Assembly (NCBI RefSeq): GCF_900107195.1 | Contig: NZ_FNPB01000008.1 | Location: 1 to 64,000 of the forward strand | Length of the DNA stretch: 64,000 bases | From: Halobellus clavatus | GTDB taxonomy: Archaea > Halobacteriota > Halobacteria > Halobacteriales > Haloferacaceae | Direction of reading: 5' to 3' | Shown here: piece after piece, positions 25,364 to 35,152 of the stretch | Layout of the letters: each line of letters starts with the position of its first letter | How positions within the stretch are numbered: the stretch's first letter is position 1 | Position numbers and translations under genes: made by a program | The notes under the pieces: generated by a model | Told to the model about the DNA's origin: nothing | The model's input: only the letters and a program-made list of their open reading frames with translations | Database searches by the model: none

Positions 25364-26748
25364 TCTGTCCCTCCCGCGCGGCCGCCGCTCAGCCGCGCGT
25401 CGAACTCGTAGCCGACGCGACGGCCGAGCCCGCGCTGTTCGATCTGCCGCGCTGCCTCCGCGAGATCAGCCGGCTCGGCGAAGCCGAACAGGGCGTCGAG
25501 ATACGGCTCGACCGTCGACATCCCCCGAGAGCGCGGCTCGAACTCCGGCGAGACGGCCAGCGGATTCAGCCAGACGAGGGTGCCCGCGCGCCCGGCGAGC
25601 CACGTGATCCCGTCGGCCAGCGTGTCGGGGTCGCCGACGTCGAGCCCGTCGCTGACGACGACCACGACGGTCCGCCGGTCGAGCGCGTGCGGGTGCTGCC
25701 GCCGAAGCGTCTCGAACGCCGTTCCGATCTGCGTCCCACCGCCCCACTCGACTTCGGCCTCGCGGAGCGCCGCTGCGGGGTCGCCGTTCGCCCGCTCGAA
25801 CTGCGGCGTCGCCTCCACGAGGTCGGTGTCGAACAGGAACACGCTCGCCCGCCGTGCGCCCGCGTGGAGGCGTTCAGCGAACGCGAGCAAGACGCTCCGA
25901 TCGATCGTATCGAGGACCGACCCGCTCACGTCGACCAACAGGCAGCATCGGAGTTCGCTCGGAACCGGCCCGGTGTCGGGCAACTCGATCGGCGCCCCGC
26001 CGGTCGCGAGACTCGATCGCAGCGCCCGTCGGGCCGCGATCCGATCGCCCGTCTCCGATCGGCGGCGGCGGCGGCCGGGGACCGTCGAAAGCGCGTCGAC
26101 GAACCGGTTGATCGCGTCGATCTCGGTCCGACCCAACTGCGCCGTCTCGGCATCGATCCGTTGCCGGCTCCCGACCGCGCTGAACCGCCTCGCGTCGTCG
26201 TCGCCCGTCTCCGCCGGGCGATCACCGGTCACGTGCCGCCGCTCGGTCGGGATACGGACGTCCACGTCCCCGCCGTCAGATCCGTCCAGTTCCGGCGGGG
26301 ACGCGTCTTCCAGCACACCCGGGTCGTCGGCCGGCGTCGCCGTGTCCGGACCGTCCGGCGAGTCCTCGTCGGCATCGCCGGCTGTCGGCCCGTCGTGGTC
26401 CGCGCCGACGGCGCTGAGCCCGGAACGGAGCCGGTGCCAGAAGGTGTCGAACGCCGACTCGAACACCGTCTCGTCGGCGGTCGCTGACAACAGGGTTGCG
26501 CGCAGCGCGTCCTCGACGCGCCGGCGGTCGTTTAGACCCATAACGGCGAGCGATCTGGCAGCGTCGAGCGACCCGCTGGTCGGCACGTCCACGCCCTCGC
26601 TACGGAGTTGTGCGGTGAACCGGAGGAGTTCGATCAGGACGTGCCGGCGCGCCGCGCGGAAGTCTGGGACCTCGTCGGCCCCATCGAGCGGTTCAGTCCG
26701 GGGCTCGCCGCCGTCCGCTGTCGGGTCCTCCGGTCCGGGCATACCCAT
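25360..26748 (-). CDS. coxE: CoxE-like von Willebrand factor A protein
   Basis: A 462-residue protein with an N-terminal helical region, a long acidic linker (roughly residues 120-185) and a C-terminal vWA domain. The MIDAS motif reads LLVDVSGSVLDT (DxSxS). In Oligotropha, CoxE acts after CoxD to supply copper to the CuSMoO2 centre of CO dehydrogenase. The ATG at 26748 overlaps the CoxD stop by one base (TGATG). The same frame stays open far upstream across coxD and the XdhC-YHS gene, but that extension is arginine-rich shadow sequence. It overlaps the DUF364 start by ATGA. Confidence 0.88.
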   Translation of the reverse strand: MGMPGPEDPTADGGEPRTEPLDGADEVPDFRAARRHVLIELLRFTAQLRSEGVDVPTSGSLDAARSLAVMGLNDRRRVEDALRATLLSATADETVFESAFDTFWHRLRSGLSAVGADHDGPTAGDADEDSPDGPDTATPADDPGVLEDASPPELDGSDGGDVDVRIPTERRHVTGDRPAETGDDDARRFSAVGSRQRIDAETAQLGRTEIDAINRFVDALSTVPGRRRRRSETGDRIAARRALRSSLATGGAPIELPDTGPVPSELRCCLLVDVSGSVLDTIDRSVLLAFAERLHAGARRASVFLFDTDLVEATPQFERANGDPAAALREAEVEWGGGTQIGTAFETLRRQHPHALDRRTVVVVVSDGLDVGDPDTLADGITWLAGRAGTLVWLNPLAVSPEFEPRSRGMSTVEPYLDALFGFAEPADLAEAARQIEQRGLGRRVGYEFDARLSGGRAGGTE

Positions 26749-27704
26749 CAGGCCTCGATACGCTCGTCGGCGGCCGATGCGGCCGCTTGTAGGTTTTCGA
26801 GCAGTTCGGTGTCGATCCGATCGAGATCCTCGGCCTCCTTGAGCAGGCAGCCGAGCGTCCGCTCGATCTCGTCCGTCGACAGCGGCCGGGCCTCCTCGCC
26901 ACGCCGGAGTTGTGCGACCGCTCGCGCCCAGTCGAGCGTCTCCGCGACGCCCGGCTGTTTGAGGAACGCCTCCTCGCGCAGTCGGTCGACGACGGCGCAG
27001 ACCTCCGCAGCCACCGCGACGTCGAGTTCCGGGACTTTCCGGCGGACGATCTCGAACTCGTTCTGGAACGACGGCGGCTCGACGTGGAGATACAGACACC
27101 GGCGCTTCAGCGCGTCGGAGAGCCCGCGGGTCCGATTCGAGGTGAGTACCACCACCGGCGGTTGCTCGGCGCTGACGGTTCCGTACTCGGGGATCGACAC
27201 CTGGAAGTCCGAGAGCAACTCCAAGAGGAACGCCTCGAACTCCTCGTCGGCGCGGTCGATCTCGTCGACGAGCAGCACCGGCGGCGTGTCGCCTCCGGCG
27301 GTGAGCGCTCGGAGTAGCGGTCGCTCGAGGAGGAACTCCTCGCCGAAGACCGACCCGCGGTTCGCGCTGTCGTTCGGCGCCACCGCCGCGTCTCCCGCGA
27401 CGGTCCCCTCGTCGGCCTGCACGGCCAGCAGCTGTTTCGTGTAGTTCCACTCGTAGAGCGCGTTCTCGGCTGTCAGGCCCTCGTAGCACTGCAGCCGAAT
27501 CAGCTCCGTCTCGAATGCGCTCGCTAAGACTTTCCCGAGTTCGGTCTTCCCGCTCCCGGGTGGTCCTTCGACCAACAGCGGGCGGCCGAGCGTCAGCGCG
27601 AGTTGGACCGTCGTGACCGTGCGGTCGTCTGCGACGTACTCGGCCGCCTCGAACCGCTCTTCGAGGTCGCTTTCGGTCACCGATGCGAAGGCCTGTCGGG
27701 TCAT
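26748..27704 (-). CDS. coxD: CoxD, MoxR-type AAA+ ATPase
   Basis: A 318-residue AAA+ protein. Walker A is EGPPGSGKTELGKVL (about residues 46-60), Walker B is VLLVDEIDRADEEFE, and sensor 1 is VVLTSNRTRGLSDALKRRCLYL. CoxD of Oligotropha is a MoxR-type chaperone required to sulfurate the molybdenum cofactor in apo-CODH. Pairing with a vWA protein (CoxE) is the classic MoxR-vWA arrangement. It overlaps the gene before it by ATGA and coxE by TGATG. Confidence 0.92.
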   Translation of the reverse strand: MTRQAFASVTESDLEERFEAAEYVADDRTVTTVQLALTLGRPLLVEGPPGSGKTELGKVLASAFETELIRLQCYEGLTAENALYEWNYTKQLLAVQADEGTVAGDAAVAPNDSANRGSVFGEEFLLERPLLRALTAGGDTPPVLLVDEIDRADEEFEAFLLELLSDFQVSIPEYGTVSAEQPPVVVLTSNRTRGLSDALKRRCLYLHVEPPSFQNEFEIVRRKVPELDVAVAAEVCAVVDRLREEAFLKQPGVAETLDWARAVAQLRRGEEARPLSTDEIERTLGCLLKEAEDLDRIDTELLENLQAAASAADERIEA

Positions 27705-28828
27705 GCTGAGGCCGTCTCCTCCGCATCGAGATACGAGGCGGGGTCGTCGCGGAACGACGCCGCGCAGTTCTCACAACAGAAGTAGTACGTCTCCCCGTCG
27801 TGGTCGACCGACGGCGCGGTCTCCGGGTCCGCGGACATCCCACAGACGGGATCGGTCGCGAGGTCGTCGGTCTCGGAGTCGGACGCGGACTCGTCGTGGC
27901 CGGCTTCGGCCGCGGGCTCGGACGCATCCCCCGTGTCGGTGTCCGCCTCGCTGTCGGAGTGGTCGGTCCCGACACTCGCACCGAGGACGCCGGTGTTCGC
28001 CCGCGCGTCGACGATCTCGGCGAGGATGGCCGTCGCGATTTCGGCTGGCGTCCGCGCTTCAATGTCGACGCCAGCCGGGTTCGTGACGGCGGCGCGTACC
28101 TCTTCGGCGTCCCCGTCGAGGAGCGTCGCCGCGCGATCGATCACTTCGTCGCTCCGCTTGTCGCTGGCGACGAGACCGACGTAGGGGGCCTCGGCGCTGA
28201 CGCCGGCGGCGACGCCGCGGGCGTCGTACTGCCCCATCGACGTGACCACGACGAGCGGTGCGTGCCCGATCGCTTCGACGATCCCTTCAGGCTTCGTCGT
28301 CGTCACCGTCTTCGCGTCGCCGTAGTCGCCGCCCTCCGGGTCGACGACGGTCACGTCGACCGACAGTTCGGGCGCTAAGCGCGAGAGCGACTGGGCGACC
28401 GGCGAACTGCCAACGATCAGCAGGTCCGGCGTCGGATTCACCGGCTCGATGAACAGTTCGAGCACGCCCTCGCTGTGGCAGTGCATCGGGAAGGCTTCGA
28501 GCCCCGGCCGATCGACGGTCTCCGGGTCGGGCGCGATCCCGACCAGTCGCGGCTCGCCGGATTCTAAGGCCGCCTGCGCCTCACTCGTCGCTGTGGTCTG
28601 TGCGCAGGCCGCCCCGCCGATCCAGCCGGTGAGGTCGCCGTCGGCCGTGACGACCGCGCGATCGCCGACGTTCGCCGACACCGGCGGCTCCCGGCGGACG
28701 ACGGTCACTCTGGCGTACGCTTCGCCTCGCTCGGTGAGTGCTCGTTCTAGCGCGGCGACGTCGCCGTCGGCCGCATCCGCTCGGTGCGGCGGTTCGTCCC
28801 CGCTCGTCTCGCTGTCGTGTCCTGTCAT
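27701..28828 (-). CDS. XdhC-YHS fusion, cox maturation protein
   Basis: A 375-residue protein. The first 270 residues are XdhC-like: an N-terminal cofactor-binding part (GWIGGAACAQTTATSEAQ) and a Rossmann domain (LLIVGSSPVAQSLSRL, VVVTSMGQYDARGV). An acidic linker follows, then a YHS metal-binding domain at 326-368 with DPVCGM and YYFCCENCAASF, giving four cysteines. YHS domains bind metals, often copper. It occupies the CoxF position between CoxL and CoxD. Delivery of copper or molybdenum cofactor to CODH is inferred. It overlaps coxD by ATGA and lies about 125 bp after coxL. Confidence 0.87.
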   Translation of the reverse strand: MTGHDSETSGDEPPHRADAADGDVAALERALTERGEAYARVTVVRREPPVSANVGDRAVVTADGDLTGWIGGAACAQTTATSEAQAALESGEPRLVGIAPDPETVDRPGLEAFPMHCHSEGVLELFIEPVNPTPDLLIVGSSPVAQSLSRLAPELSVDVTVVDPEGGDYGDAKTVTTTKPEGIVEAIGHAPLVVVTSMGQYDARGVAAGVSAEAPYVGLVASDKRSDEVIDRAATLLDGDAEEVRAAVTNPAGVDIEARTPAEIATAILAEIVDARANTGVLGASVGTDHSDSEADTDTGDASEPAAEAGHDESASDSETDDLATDPVCGMSADPETAPSVDHDGETYYFCCENCAASFRDDPASYLDAEETASA

Positions 28829-28954
28829 CTCTCGGTGGAAGCGGCGGTGTGCGCCCGGGTGGGGCGCTCGCCCGGAATCGGCTGCGGTCGTCTCGGCGGC
28901 CGGTCCCGGGCGATCCGCGGACCGCCGGTCGTCGTTCGGTGCCTCACGCGTCGG

Positions 28955-31456
28955 TCAGTCGTCTGCCGGTTCCTCGCTCGCGCCGTCGTCGAACTCGAAG
29001 CTGACGTTCTCGCTCGGGCTGATCGAGAGGCCGACCTCGTCGAGTTCTTCCCAGACCGTGTCCGGGGTCATCGGCATCTCGACGTGAGAGGTCCCCGCGT
29101 GGGACATCGCGTCCACGACCGCGTTGACGATCGCCGGCGGCGACCCGACCGTCGGCGACTCGCCGACGCCCTTCGCGCCGATCGGGTGGTGCGGCGACGG
29201 CGTGACGGTGTGGCCCGTCTCGAAGTTCGGAATCTCGTTCGCGGTGGGGAGCAGGTAGTTCATGAAGTCCCCGCCGGTGACGTTGCCGTTGTCGTCGTAG
29301 GTGACGTGTTCGAGCATCGCGGTGCCGATCCCCTGCGCGAGACCGCCGTGGATCTGCCCTTCGATGATCATCGGATTGATGCGGTTACCGCAGTCGTCGA
29401 CCGCGACGAACTTCTCAAAGTCGACCTCGCCGGTCTCCCTGTCGACCTCGACGACGACGATGTAGGAGCCGAACGGATACGTCATCTCCGGCGGGTCGTA
29501 GTAGTTCACGGCCTCCAGTCCGGGCTCTTCGTTGCCCGGGGAGTTCATGTACGCCCCGGCGGCGATCTCGGTGATCGTGATCGAGCGGTCGGGTGCGCCA
29601 GCGACGTGGAACTCGCCGGATTCGCGGTCCCACTCGATGTCTTCTTCGGCCGCTTCGAGTTCGTTGGCCGCGATCGACTTCGCCTTGTCGCGCACCTTGC
29701 GCGCGGCGACGGCCGCGGCCGCGCCAGCGACGGGCGTCGAACGGGAGCCGTACGTGCCGAGCCCGTACGGTTCGGTGTCGGTGTCGCCGTGTTCGACGGT
29801 GATGTCGTCGACGTCCATCCCCAGTTCCTCGGCGACGATCTGTGCGAAGGTCGTCTCGTGACCCTGCCCCTGCGTCTGGACGCCGATCCGGAGGACCGCG
29901 TTTCCGGTCGGGTTCACGCGGAGGTCCGCCGAGTCGAACATCTCGATGCCGGCGATGTCGCACTGCTTGCCGGGACCGGCCCCGACGACTTCCGTGAACG
30001 AGGAGATGCCGATGCCGATGAGCTTGTCAGCGTCCTCGGCGATCCGGCGCTGCTGCTCCTCACGGTAGTGCTCGTAGTCGGCCATCTCCAGGGCCTTATC
30101 GAGCGCCTTCTCGTAGTCGCCGGAGTCGTAGTTCCACCCGGTCGCGCTCTCGTAGGGGAACGCGTCCGAGGGGATGAAGTTCCGCCGTCGGATCTCCGCC
30201 GGATCCACGTCGAGTTCGTCGGCGAGTACCTTCACCATCCGCTCGATGAGGTACACCGCCTCCGTCACCCGGAACGAACACCGGTAGGCGACGCCGCCCG
30301 GCGCGGTGTTGGTGAAGGCGCCGGTCAGTGACCCGTAGGCCGCGTCGACGTCGTAGGACCCGGTGAAGATGTTGAAGAACCCGGCCGGGAACTTCGAGGG
30401 CTGGGCCGCGGCGTTGTACGCGCCGTGGTTGGCCAGCACGTCCACCTTCACGCCCTGGATGACGCCGTCCTCGGTGGCGGCGATCTCGCCCGTCATGTCG
30501 TAGTCGCGGGCGAAGCCGGTGGTCTGAATGTTCTCCGAGCGCTCTTCGATCCACTTCACGGGCTGCTCCAGGACGTACGAGGCCGCGGCGGCCACGACGT
30601 ACCCCGGGTAGATCGGCACCTTGTTCCCGAAGCCGCCGCCGACGTCGGGGCTGACGATCCGGACCTTGTGCTCGGGGATGCCCGACACCTGCGAGAACAG
30701 CGTCCGGTGGGCGTGCGGCGCCTGCGAGGTCATATGGACCGTCATCTTGTCCTTGCCGGGGTCCCAGTCGGCGACCGCACCGCAGGTCTCGATCGGCGCG
30801 GGGTGGAGCCGCTGGTACTCCATCTGCTCTTCGACGGTCACGGCCGCCTCGTCGAACACCTCTTGGGTGGCCTCCTTGTCGCCGGTCTCCCAGTCGAAGA
30901 TGTGGTTGTCCTCCTGATCGTCGAGTTCGTCGCGGATGAGCGGCGCGTCGTCCTCGAGCGCCTCCTCGGCGTCGACGACCGGTTCGAGGACGTCGTACTC
31001 GACTTCGACCTTTTCGGCCGCGTCCTTCGCCGTGTAGCGGTCTTCCGCGATGACGGCGGCGACTTCCTGACTCTGGAACTTGACCTTGTCGTTGACCAGC
31101 ACGTCCTGGGTGTCGTCCATCAGCGTCGGCATCGTCGCCAGGTCGTGCTCCAGCAGGTCGTCGGCGGTGAGAACGGCGACGACGCCGTCGAGCGCCATCG
31201 CGCGGGAGCCGTCGATGTCCTCGATGCGGGCGTGGGCGTGGGGGCTCCGAACGATCTCACAGTGGAGCATTCCCGGTTTCTTGATGTCGTCGACGTAGTT
31301 GCCGCGCCCGGTGATGAAGCGCTTGTCCTCCTTTCTGGTCACTTCCTCGCCCATTCCGCCGCGGCCGTGTCCGCAGTGCTTCTCGGGCTGTGGGCCGCCG
31401 TCGTCGGCGTGTTGATGCTCCTCGGGTTCGGCCGTGAGATCCGGTTCGCTGCTCAT
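28955..31456 (-). CDS. coxL: aerobic carbon monoxide dehydrogenase, large subunit (form I CoxL)
   Basis: An 833-residue molybdopterin subunit of Mo-Cu CO dehydrogenase, which oxidises CO with water to CO2. The diagnostic form I active-site loop AYRCSFR is at 390-396, with Cys393 as the expected copper ligand. [16 protein letters not shown] carries the catalytic Glu, and [13 protein letters not shown] and [16 protein letters not shown] bind the cofactor. The core aligns well with Oligotropha CoxL from [17 protein letters not shown] onward. The N-terminal 35 residues are a His/Cys-rich extension ([16 protein letters not shown]). It overlaps coxS by ATGA. Confidence 0.96.
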   Translation of the reverse strand: MSSEPDLTAEPEEHQHADDGGPQPEKHCGHGRGGMGEEVTRKEDKRFITGRGNYVDDIKKPGMLHCEIVRSPHAHARIEDIDGSRAMALDGVVAVLTADDLLEHDLATMPTLMDDTQDVLVNDKVKFQSQEVAAVIAEDRYTAKDAAEKVEVEYDVLEPVVDAEEALEDDAPLIRDELDDQEDNHIFDWETGDKEATQEVFDEAAVTVEEQMEYQRLHPAPIETCGAVADWDPGKDKMTVHMTSQAPHAHRTLFSQVSGIPEHKVRIVSPDVGGGFGNKVPIYPGYVVAAAASYVLEQPVKWIEERSENIQTTGFARDYDMTGEIAATEDGVIQGVKVDVLANHGAYNAAAQPSKFPAGFFNIFTGSYDVDAAYGSLTGAFTNTAPGGVAYRCSFRVTEAVYLIERMVKVLADELDVDPAEIRRRNFIPSDAFPYESATGWNYDSGDYEKALDKALEMADYEHYREEQQRRIAEDADKLIGIGISSFTEVVGAGPGKQCDIAGIEMFDSADLRVNPTGNAVLRIGVQTQGQGHETTFAQIVAEELGMDVDDITVEHGDTDTEPYGLGTYGSRSTPVAGAAAAVAARKVRDKAKSIAANELEAAEEDIEWDRESGEFHVAGAPDRSITITEIAAGAYMNSPGNEEPGLEAVNYYDPPEMTYPFGSYIVVVEVDRETGEVDFEKFVAVDDCGNRINPMIIEGQIHGGLAQGIGTAMLEHVTYDDNGNVTGGDFMNYLLPTANEIPNFETGHTVTPSPHHPIGAKGVGESPTVGSPPAIVNAVVDAMSHAGTSHVEMPMTPDTVWEELDEVGLSISPSENVSFEFDDGASEEPADD

Positions 31457-32154
31457 TGGTCTCCTCCGTCTGCGTCGAACTGGGAGTCTGCTCCCTCGAT
31501 GTGGTCGTAGGTCGATTCAGCCGACGGGCCGCCGCAGCAGTTCTCGACGCCGCAGTCGAACTCCGACGTCGTGTCTCCGTCGAACACGTCCGCCGCGTCC
31601 GCGCTGGGTTCGGGACCGTCGGTCGCGCCGCGATCCTCGGCGACGACCCCGCCGTCGGCGGCCGCCTTCTCTTCGAGTTCTTCGGCGGCGTACTCGATGG
31701 AGCTCACGATGTTCTGATACCCCGTGCACCGACAGAGGTTGCCGCTGATCGCGTCGCGGATCTCCGGTTCCTCGGGATCGGGATTCTCGTCTAAGAGTGC
31801 CTTGCCCGCCATCAGCATCCCGGGCGTGCAGTAGCCACACTGGAGACCGTGTTCCTCTTTGAAGCCCTCCTGCAGGGGGTGGAGTTCCGGTCCGGCCTCG
31901 GGGAGATCCTCCATCCCCTCGACGGTGAGGATCTCGCTCCCGTCGGCCTGCGTGGCGAACATCATACAGGACTTGATCGGCTCGCCGTCCCGCAGGACCG
32001 TACAGGCCCCGCAGTTGCCGGTGTCGCAGCCGATGTGCGTGCCCGTCATGTCCAGATCCTCGCGGATCGCGTGGACGAGCAGTCGTCGCGGTTCGACCTC
32101 GATGGTGTGTTCGGTGCCGTTGACAGTCAGCGTGATTTCTCGTTCGTCAGTCAC
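31453..32154 (-). CDS. coxS: CO dehydrogenase small iron-sulfur subunit (CoxS)
   Basis: A 233-residue [2Fe-2S] subunit carrying electrons from the Mo site to FAD. Cluster ligands are Cys43, 48, 51 and 63 (plant-type motif [10 protein letters not shown]) and Cys106, 109, 141 and 143 ([19 protein letters not shown]). Bacterial CoxS is about 166 residues. Here an acidic extension of about 65 residues follows and ends with a Cys-rich [11 protein letters not shown] (Cys201, 206, 207). The start is GTG at 32154, overlapping the coxM stop as GTGA; the 3' end overlaps coxL by ATGA. Confidence 0.95.
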   Translation of the reverse strand: MTDEREITLTVNGTEHTIEVEPRRLLVHAIREDLDMTGTHIGCDTGNCGACTVLRDGEPIKSCMMFATQADGSEILTVEGMEDLPEAGPELHPLQEGFKEEHGLQCGYCTPGMLMAGKALLDENPDPEEPEIRDAISGNLCRCTGYQNIVSSIEYAAEELEEKAAADGGVVAEDRGATDGPEPSADAADVFDGDTTSEFDCGVENCCGGPSAESTYDHIEGADSQFDADGGDQ

Positions 32155-33038
32155 GGTGTTACCCTCCGTTTGACGACCCCGGCGCGTTCGGCGGCGTCAC
32201 CGAGCGCGCGCTGGGTCAGTACGTCGATCATCCGCTCTTTGTACGAAGCGTCGCCGTGTTCGTCGGATTCGGGGTTCGATTCCTCGGCGGCGAGTTCGCC
32301 GGCCGCCTCGAAGAGGTCGGCGCTGGGGCGCTCGCCTTCGAGATGCGCTTCGGCCTCCCGAGCGCGCGCGTTCGTGATGTCCACGGCGGTCATCCCGATG
32401 CCCGCGTCCGTAATCCGCCCGTCGTCGTCGAGGACGAGGCGCGCCGCGACGCCAGCCATCGCGTAGTCGCCGGTCTTGCGCTTCAGCTTGTGGTAGGCGC
32501 TGCCCTCTCCCGCTTCGGGGACGGGGACTCGCGCCTCGGTGACGAGTTCGTTCTCGCCGAGCGAGGTGTCGTACGGCAGCAAGAACAGTTCGTCCGCCGG
32601 AATGACCCGTTCGCCGTCCGGGCCCTGTGCGACGACCTCGCCGTCGTGGGCGAGCAGGACCGATCCCCAGTCGCCCTTGGGGTCGGCCTGTGCGATCGAG
32701 CCGACGATCGTGCCGCGGTTCCGGATCTGCGGGTCCGCGACGAGTGGGGCCGTGTCGGCGAAACTGCCGTACTTCTCGTCGATGAGGTCTGAATCTTCCA
32801 CGTCGGCGTGGCGTGCGAGCGCGCCGAGTTTGAGGTAGCCGTCCTCCTCGTGGAGGTAATCCAGGGAGTCGATGCCGTTGATGTCGACGACGGTGTCGGG
32901 GCGGGCGAGCCGGAACCGTAGCATCGGCACAAGGCTCTGTCCGCCGGCCAGGATGGTCGGGCTGTCGAGGCTCTCGAGGAGGCTCACCGCCTTGTCCACC
33001 GTCGTCGGTTCGTGGTGTTCGAACGCTGCTGCTTTCAT
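32151..33038 (-). CDS. coxM: CO dehydrogenase medium FAD subunit (CoxM)
   Basis: A 295-residue flavoprotein subunit of the CODH complex that passes electrons to the membrane quinone pool. FAD-binding motifs are [18 protein letters not shown] near residue 30 and [20 protein letters not shown] near residue 105. The length is as in bacterial CoxM. The start [18 protein letters not shown] at 33038 overlaps the coxG stop by ATGA, and the end overlaps coxS by GTGA, giving an unbroken translationally coupled run coxG-M-S-L. Confidence 0.95.
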   Translation of the reverse strand: MKAAAFEHHEPTTVDKAVSLLESLDSPTILAGGQSLVPMLRFRLARPDTVVDINGIDSLDYLHEEDGYLKLGALARHADVEDSDLIDEKYGSFADTAPLVADPQIRNRGTIVGSIAQADPKGDWGSVLLAHDGEVVAQGPDGERVIPADELFLLPYDTSLGENELVTEARVPVPEAGEGSAYHKLKRKTGDYAMAGVAARLVLDDDGRITDAGIGMTAVDITNARAREAEAHLEGERPSADLFEAAGELAAEESNPESDEHGDASYKERMIDVLTQRALGDAAERAGVVKRRVTP

Positions 33039-33631
33039 AGCATGTTCCGGAGTCTGTCGGTGACGCCGCTGTTCGTCTCCTCGTCGACGTCGGACATCTG
33101 CTTCTCGATGCTTCCGAAGAAGTTGTTCACGATCTTGTTCGCGACCGGATTGATGACCCGCGAGCCGAGCTGCGCGATGCGGCCCGACACGTCGGCTTCG
33201 GTCCACCACTCGATCCGCGCCCCGTCGCCGTCATCGAGTTCGTGGATCCGCATCCCGGAGTTCATACTGAAACTGCTGCCCGAGGCGTCACCGCCGCCCG
33301 AGGCGAGCATCTCGAACTCCTCGTCGTCGCGGTCGTCGATGGTGACCGTCGTCTCGAAGCGCGGCTTGACGCTCCCGACACCGACCTGCATCAGGGCGGC
33401 GTACTTCTGCCCCGCGACGAACGCGCGGTCGGCGACGGTGTCCGGATCCGCCTCCGGAAGCATCTCGACGTCTTCTTTGGCCTCGTACTCGTCGAAATTG
33501 AAGTCCTCACCCATCGGGGTAATGTACTGACACCCCTTCAGGGAGTCGCGGACCGCCATCGGGTCCGACAGGACGATCCAGGCTTTTTCGGGCGGTACTC
33601 CGTCTAACTCGAATTCTCCTTCAAATTCCAT
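33035..33631 (-). CDS. coxG: CoxG, CODH-associated SRPBCC-fold protein
   Basis: A 198-residue START/SRPBCC-like protein beginning MEFEGEFELDGVPPEKAW, with LSDPMAVRDSLKGCQYITPMG in the usual CoxG position and WWTEADVSGRIAQLGSRVINPVANKI near the end. Bacterial CoxG is reported to recruit CO dehydrogenase to the membrane or bind quinone. The usual hydrophobic C-terminal anchor is replaced by a polar tail. It is the first gene of the minus-strand cox operon, with a TATA-like cttttaagta at 33681-33690 about 50 bp upstream. Confidence 0.9.
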   Translation of the reverse strand: MEFEGEFELDGVPPEKAWIVLSDPMAVRDSLKGCQYITPMGEDFNFDEYEAKEDVEMLPEADPDTVADRAFVAGQKYAALMQVGVGSVKPRFETTVTIDDRDDEEFEMLASGGGDASGSSFSMNSGMRIHELDDGDGARIEWWTEADVSGRIAQLGSRVINPVANKIVNNFFGSIEKQMSDVDEETNSGVTDRLRNML

Positions 33632-33680
33632 GGTCTTACAGTATCGCTGACTCGGATCGGCCGTGGATTCGCGCCATCAT

Positions 33681-33690
33681 CTTTTAAGTA
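33681..33690 (-). promoter_or_regulatory. probable promoter of the cox operon
   Basis: On the minus strand tacttaaaag is the best TATA-like element before coxG. It predicts initiation near 33659 and a leader of about 28 nt before the ATG at 33631. Confidence 0.5.
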
Positions 33691-33877
33691 CCCTCACTAT
33701 GTGCACACTATTAGCACGATCGATGATATCATACAGAACCCAAATAAAGGTTTGCGTTCCTCGCCGCGGGGGCGAGCAGACCGAGCAGTTACGTTCGGCA
33801 CCGACCGGTACCGGCGACAGTTACACGGATCAGGTGGAGCGACAGCGTGCCGACGGATCGAAGCGCCTCCGGAACGT

Positions 33878-35152
33878 ATGACCGGCGAGATGGATCACGA
33901 CCACGACGATATGCTCACGTGGGACGACGGCGCCGCTCGCGTCCGCGCGCTGCGGGACCGCTGGCTCCCCGGGCGTCAAACGACGTCCGTCGGACTCGAC
34001 CGGATCGCCGGACGGACGCTCGCGGAGCCGATCGACGCCCCGACCGCGGTGCCCGAGCAGAGCCACTCGACGATGGACGGGTTCGCCTTCGACGGCACCG
34101 ACGAGTACCCGCTGGAGGTCGTCGACGGCGACGTCTTCCCCGAAGACGATCCGCCGGAACTGCGTGCTGGTCAGGCCGTCCGCATCGCCACCGGTGCGCC
34201 GCTTCCACCCGCGGCGAACGCGGTCCTCAAACGCGAGGAGGCGACCGTCGAGGACGGACAGTTGACGGGGACCGAGACCGATCCGGGCACGTACGTCTAC
34301 GAGCGGGGGAGCAACGTCGCCGAGGGGGAACGGCTGTTCGAGGCCGGTGAACGCCTCGGTCCGAAAGACGCGCTGCTGCTGGGCGACCTCGGGATCGACA
34401 CCGTCACCGTCTACGAGCCGCTCTCGGTCGGACTGCTCGCGACCGGCACAGAGATCCACGAGGGGCGCCACCGCGACCTCGATTCCCCGATGCTTGCGGG
34501 ACTGGTCCGCTCGTGGGGCCACGAGGCGACCTACGAGGGATCGGTCCCCGACGCGTACGACCGGGTCGAGTCCGAGATCGAGAGCCTGGCGCGCGAGCAC
34601 GACGTGGTGATGACGACTGGCGGCACGAGCGTCGGCGACAAGGACTACGTGATCCGCGCGCTCGAATCGCTCGGCACCGTCCGCTTTCATCGGGTCCGAC
34701 TCCGCCCCGGCAAGCCGATCGCCGTGGCCGAACTCCCCGACTACGACGCCGTCGCCTTCGCGATCCCCGGCAAGCCCGTGGGCGCGCACGCAGTGACGTC
34801 ACTGGTGGCTCGCCCGTTCTTCACCGGGGAGTCCTCGCTCCCGACGGTCTCCGCGCAGATGGCTCGCGACGTCGACATCACGGTGCCGGGGTTCGCCTAC
34901 GCGATTCCGGTCACCCTCGAGGCGGGAGCGCCCGACGATGCGGACGAGGCTGCCGGCGACTCATCCCCGGCACGGGCGATGCCGCTCGGACACACTGACT
35001 CGTCACTCGACGTCTACGACCGGGCGTTCGATCCGAGCGTCCTCTCGTCGAGCACCCGCGCGACTCGCGCCGACGGCTTCGTCCTCACCGACTCGGCGGT
35101 CGACCGCGACGACCCCGTCGAGGTGGTCCCCTACCCCGTCGTGGAGCGATGA
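33878..35152 (+). CDS. moeA: molybdopterin molybdotransferase MoeA
   Basis: A 424-residue MoeA protein, inserting molybdate into adenylated molybdopterin. Family blocks are SHSTMDGFAFDG with the substrate-contacting MDG, VGLLATGTEIHEG, the MoaB/MogA-like core VVMTTGGTSVGDKDYV and AIPGKPVGAHAV, where LPGNP is more usual. It begins at ATG 33878 (MTGEMDHDHDD); ATG 33890 is also possible, and the longer open frame upstream to 33701 is not MoeA-like. It is divergent from the cox operon and overlaps the next gene by ATGA. The link to Mo-dependent CODH is strong. Confidence 0.9.
   Translation: MTGEMDHDHDDMLTWDDGAARVRALRDRWLPGRQTTSVGLDRIAGRTLAEPIDAPTAVPEQSHSTMDGFAFDGTDEYPLEVVDGDVFPEDDPPELRAGQAVRIATGAPLPPAANAVLKREEATVEDGQLTGTETDPGTYVYERGSNVAEGERLFEAGERLGPKDALLLGDLGIDTVTVYEPLSVGLLATGTEIHEGRHRDLDSPMLAGLVRSWGHEATYEGSVPDAYDRVESEIESLAREHDVVMTTGGTSVGDKDYVIRALESLGTVRFHRVRLRPGKPIAVAELPDYDAVAFAIPGKPVGAHAVTSLVARPFFTGESSLPTVSAQMARDVDITVPGFAYAIPVTLEAGAPDDADEAAGDSSPARAMPLGHTDSSLDVYDRAFDPSVLSSSTRATRADGFVLTDSAVDRDDPVEVVPYPVVER

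Noticed and set aside
26749-28062. Upstream extension of the CoxE frame across coxD and the XdhC-YHS gene
   Set aside because: The extension is Arg/Pro-rich with none of the acidic character of real proteins here. It overlaps two well-supported genes, and a proper ATG overlapping the CoxD stop exists at 26748.
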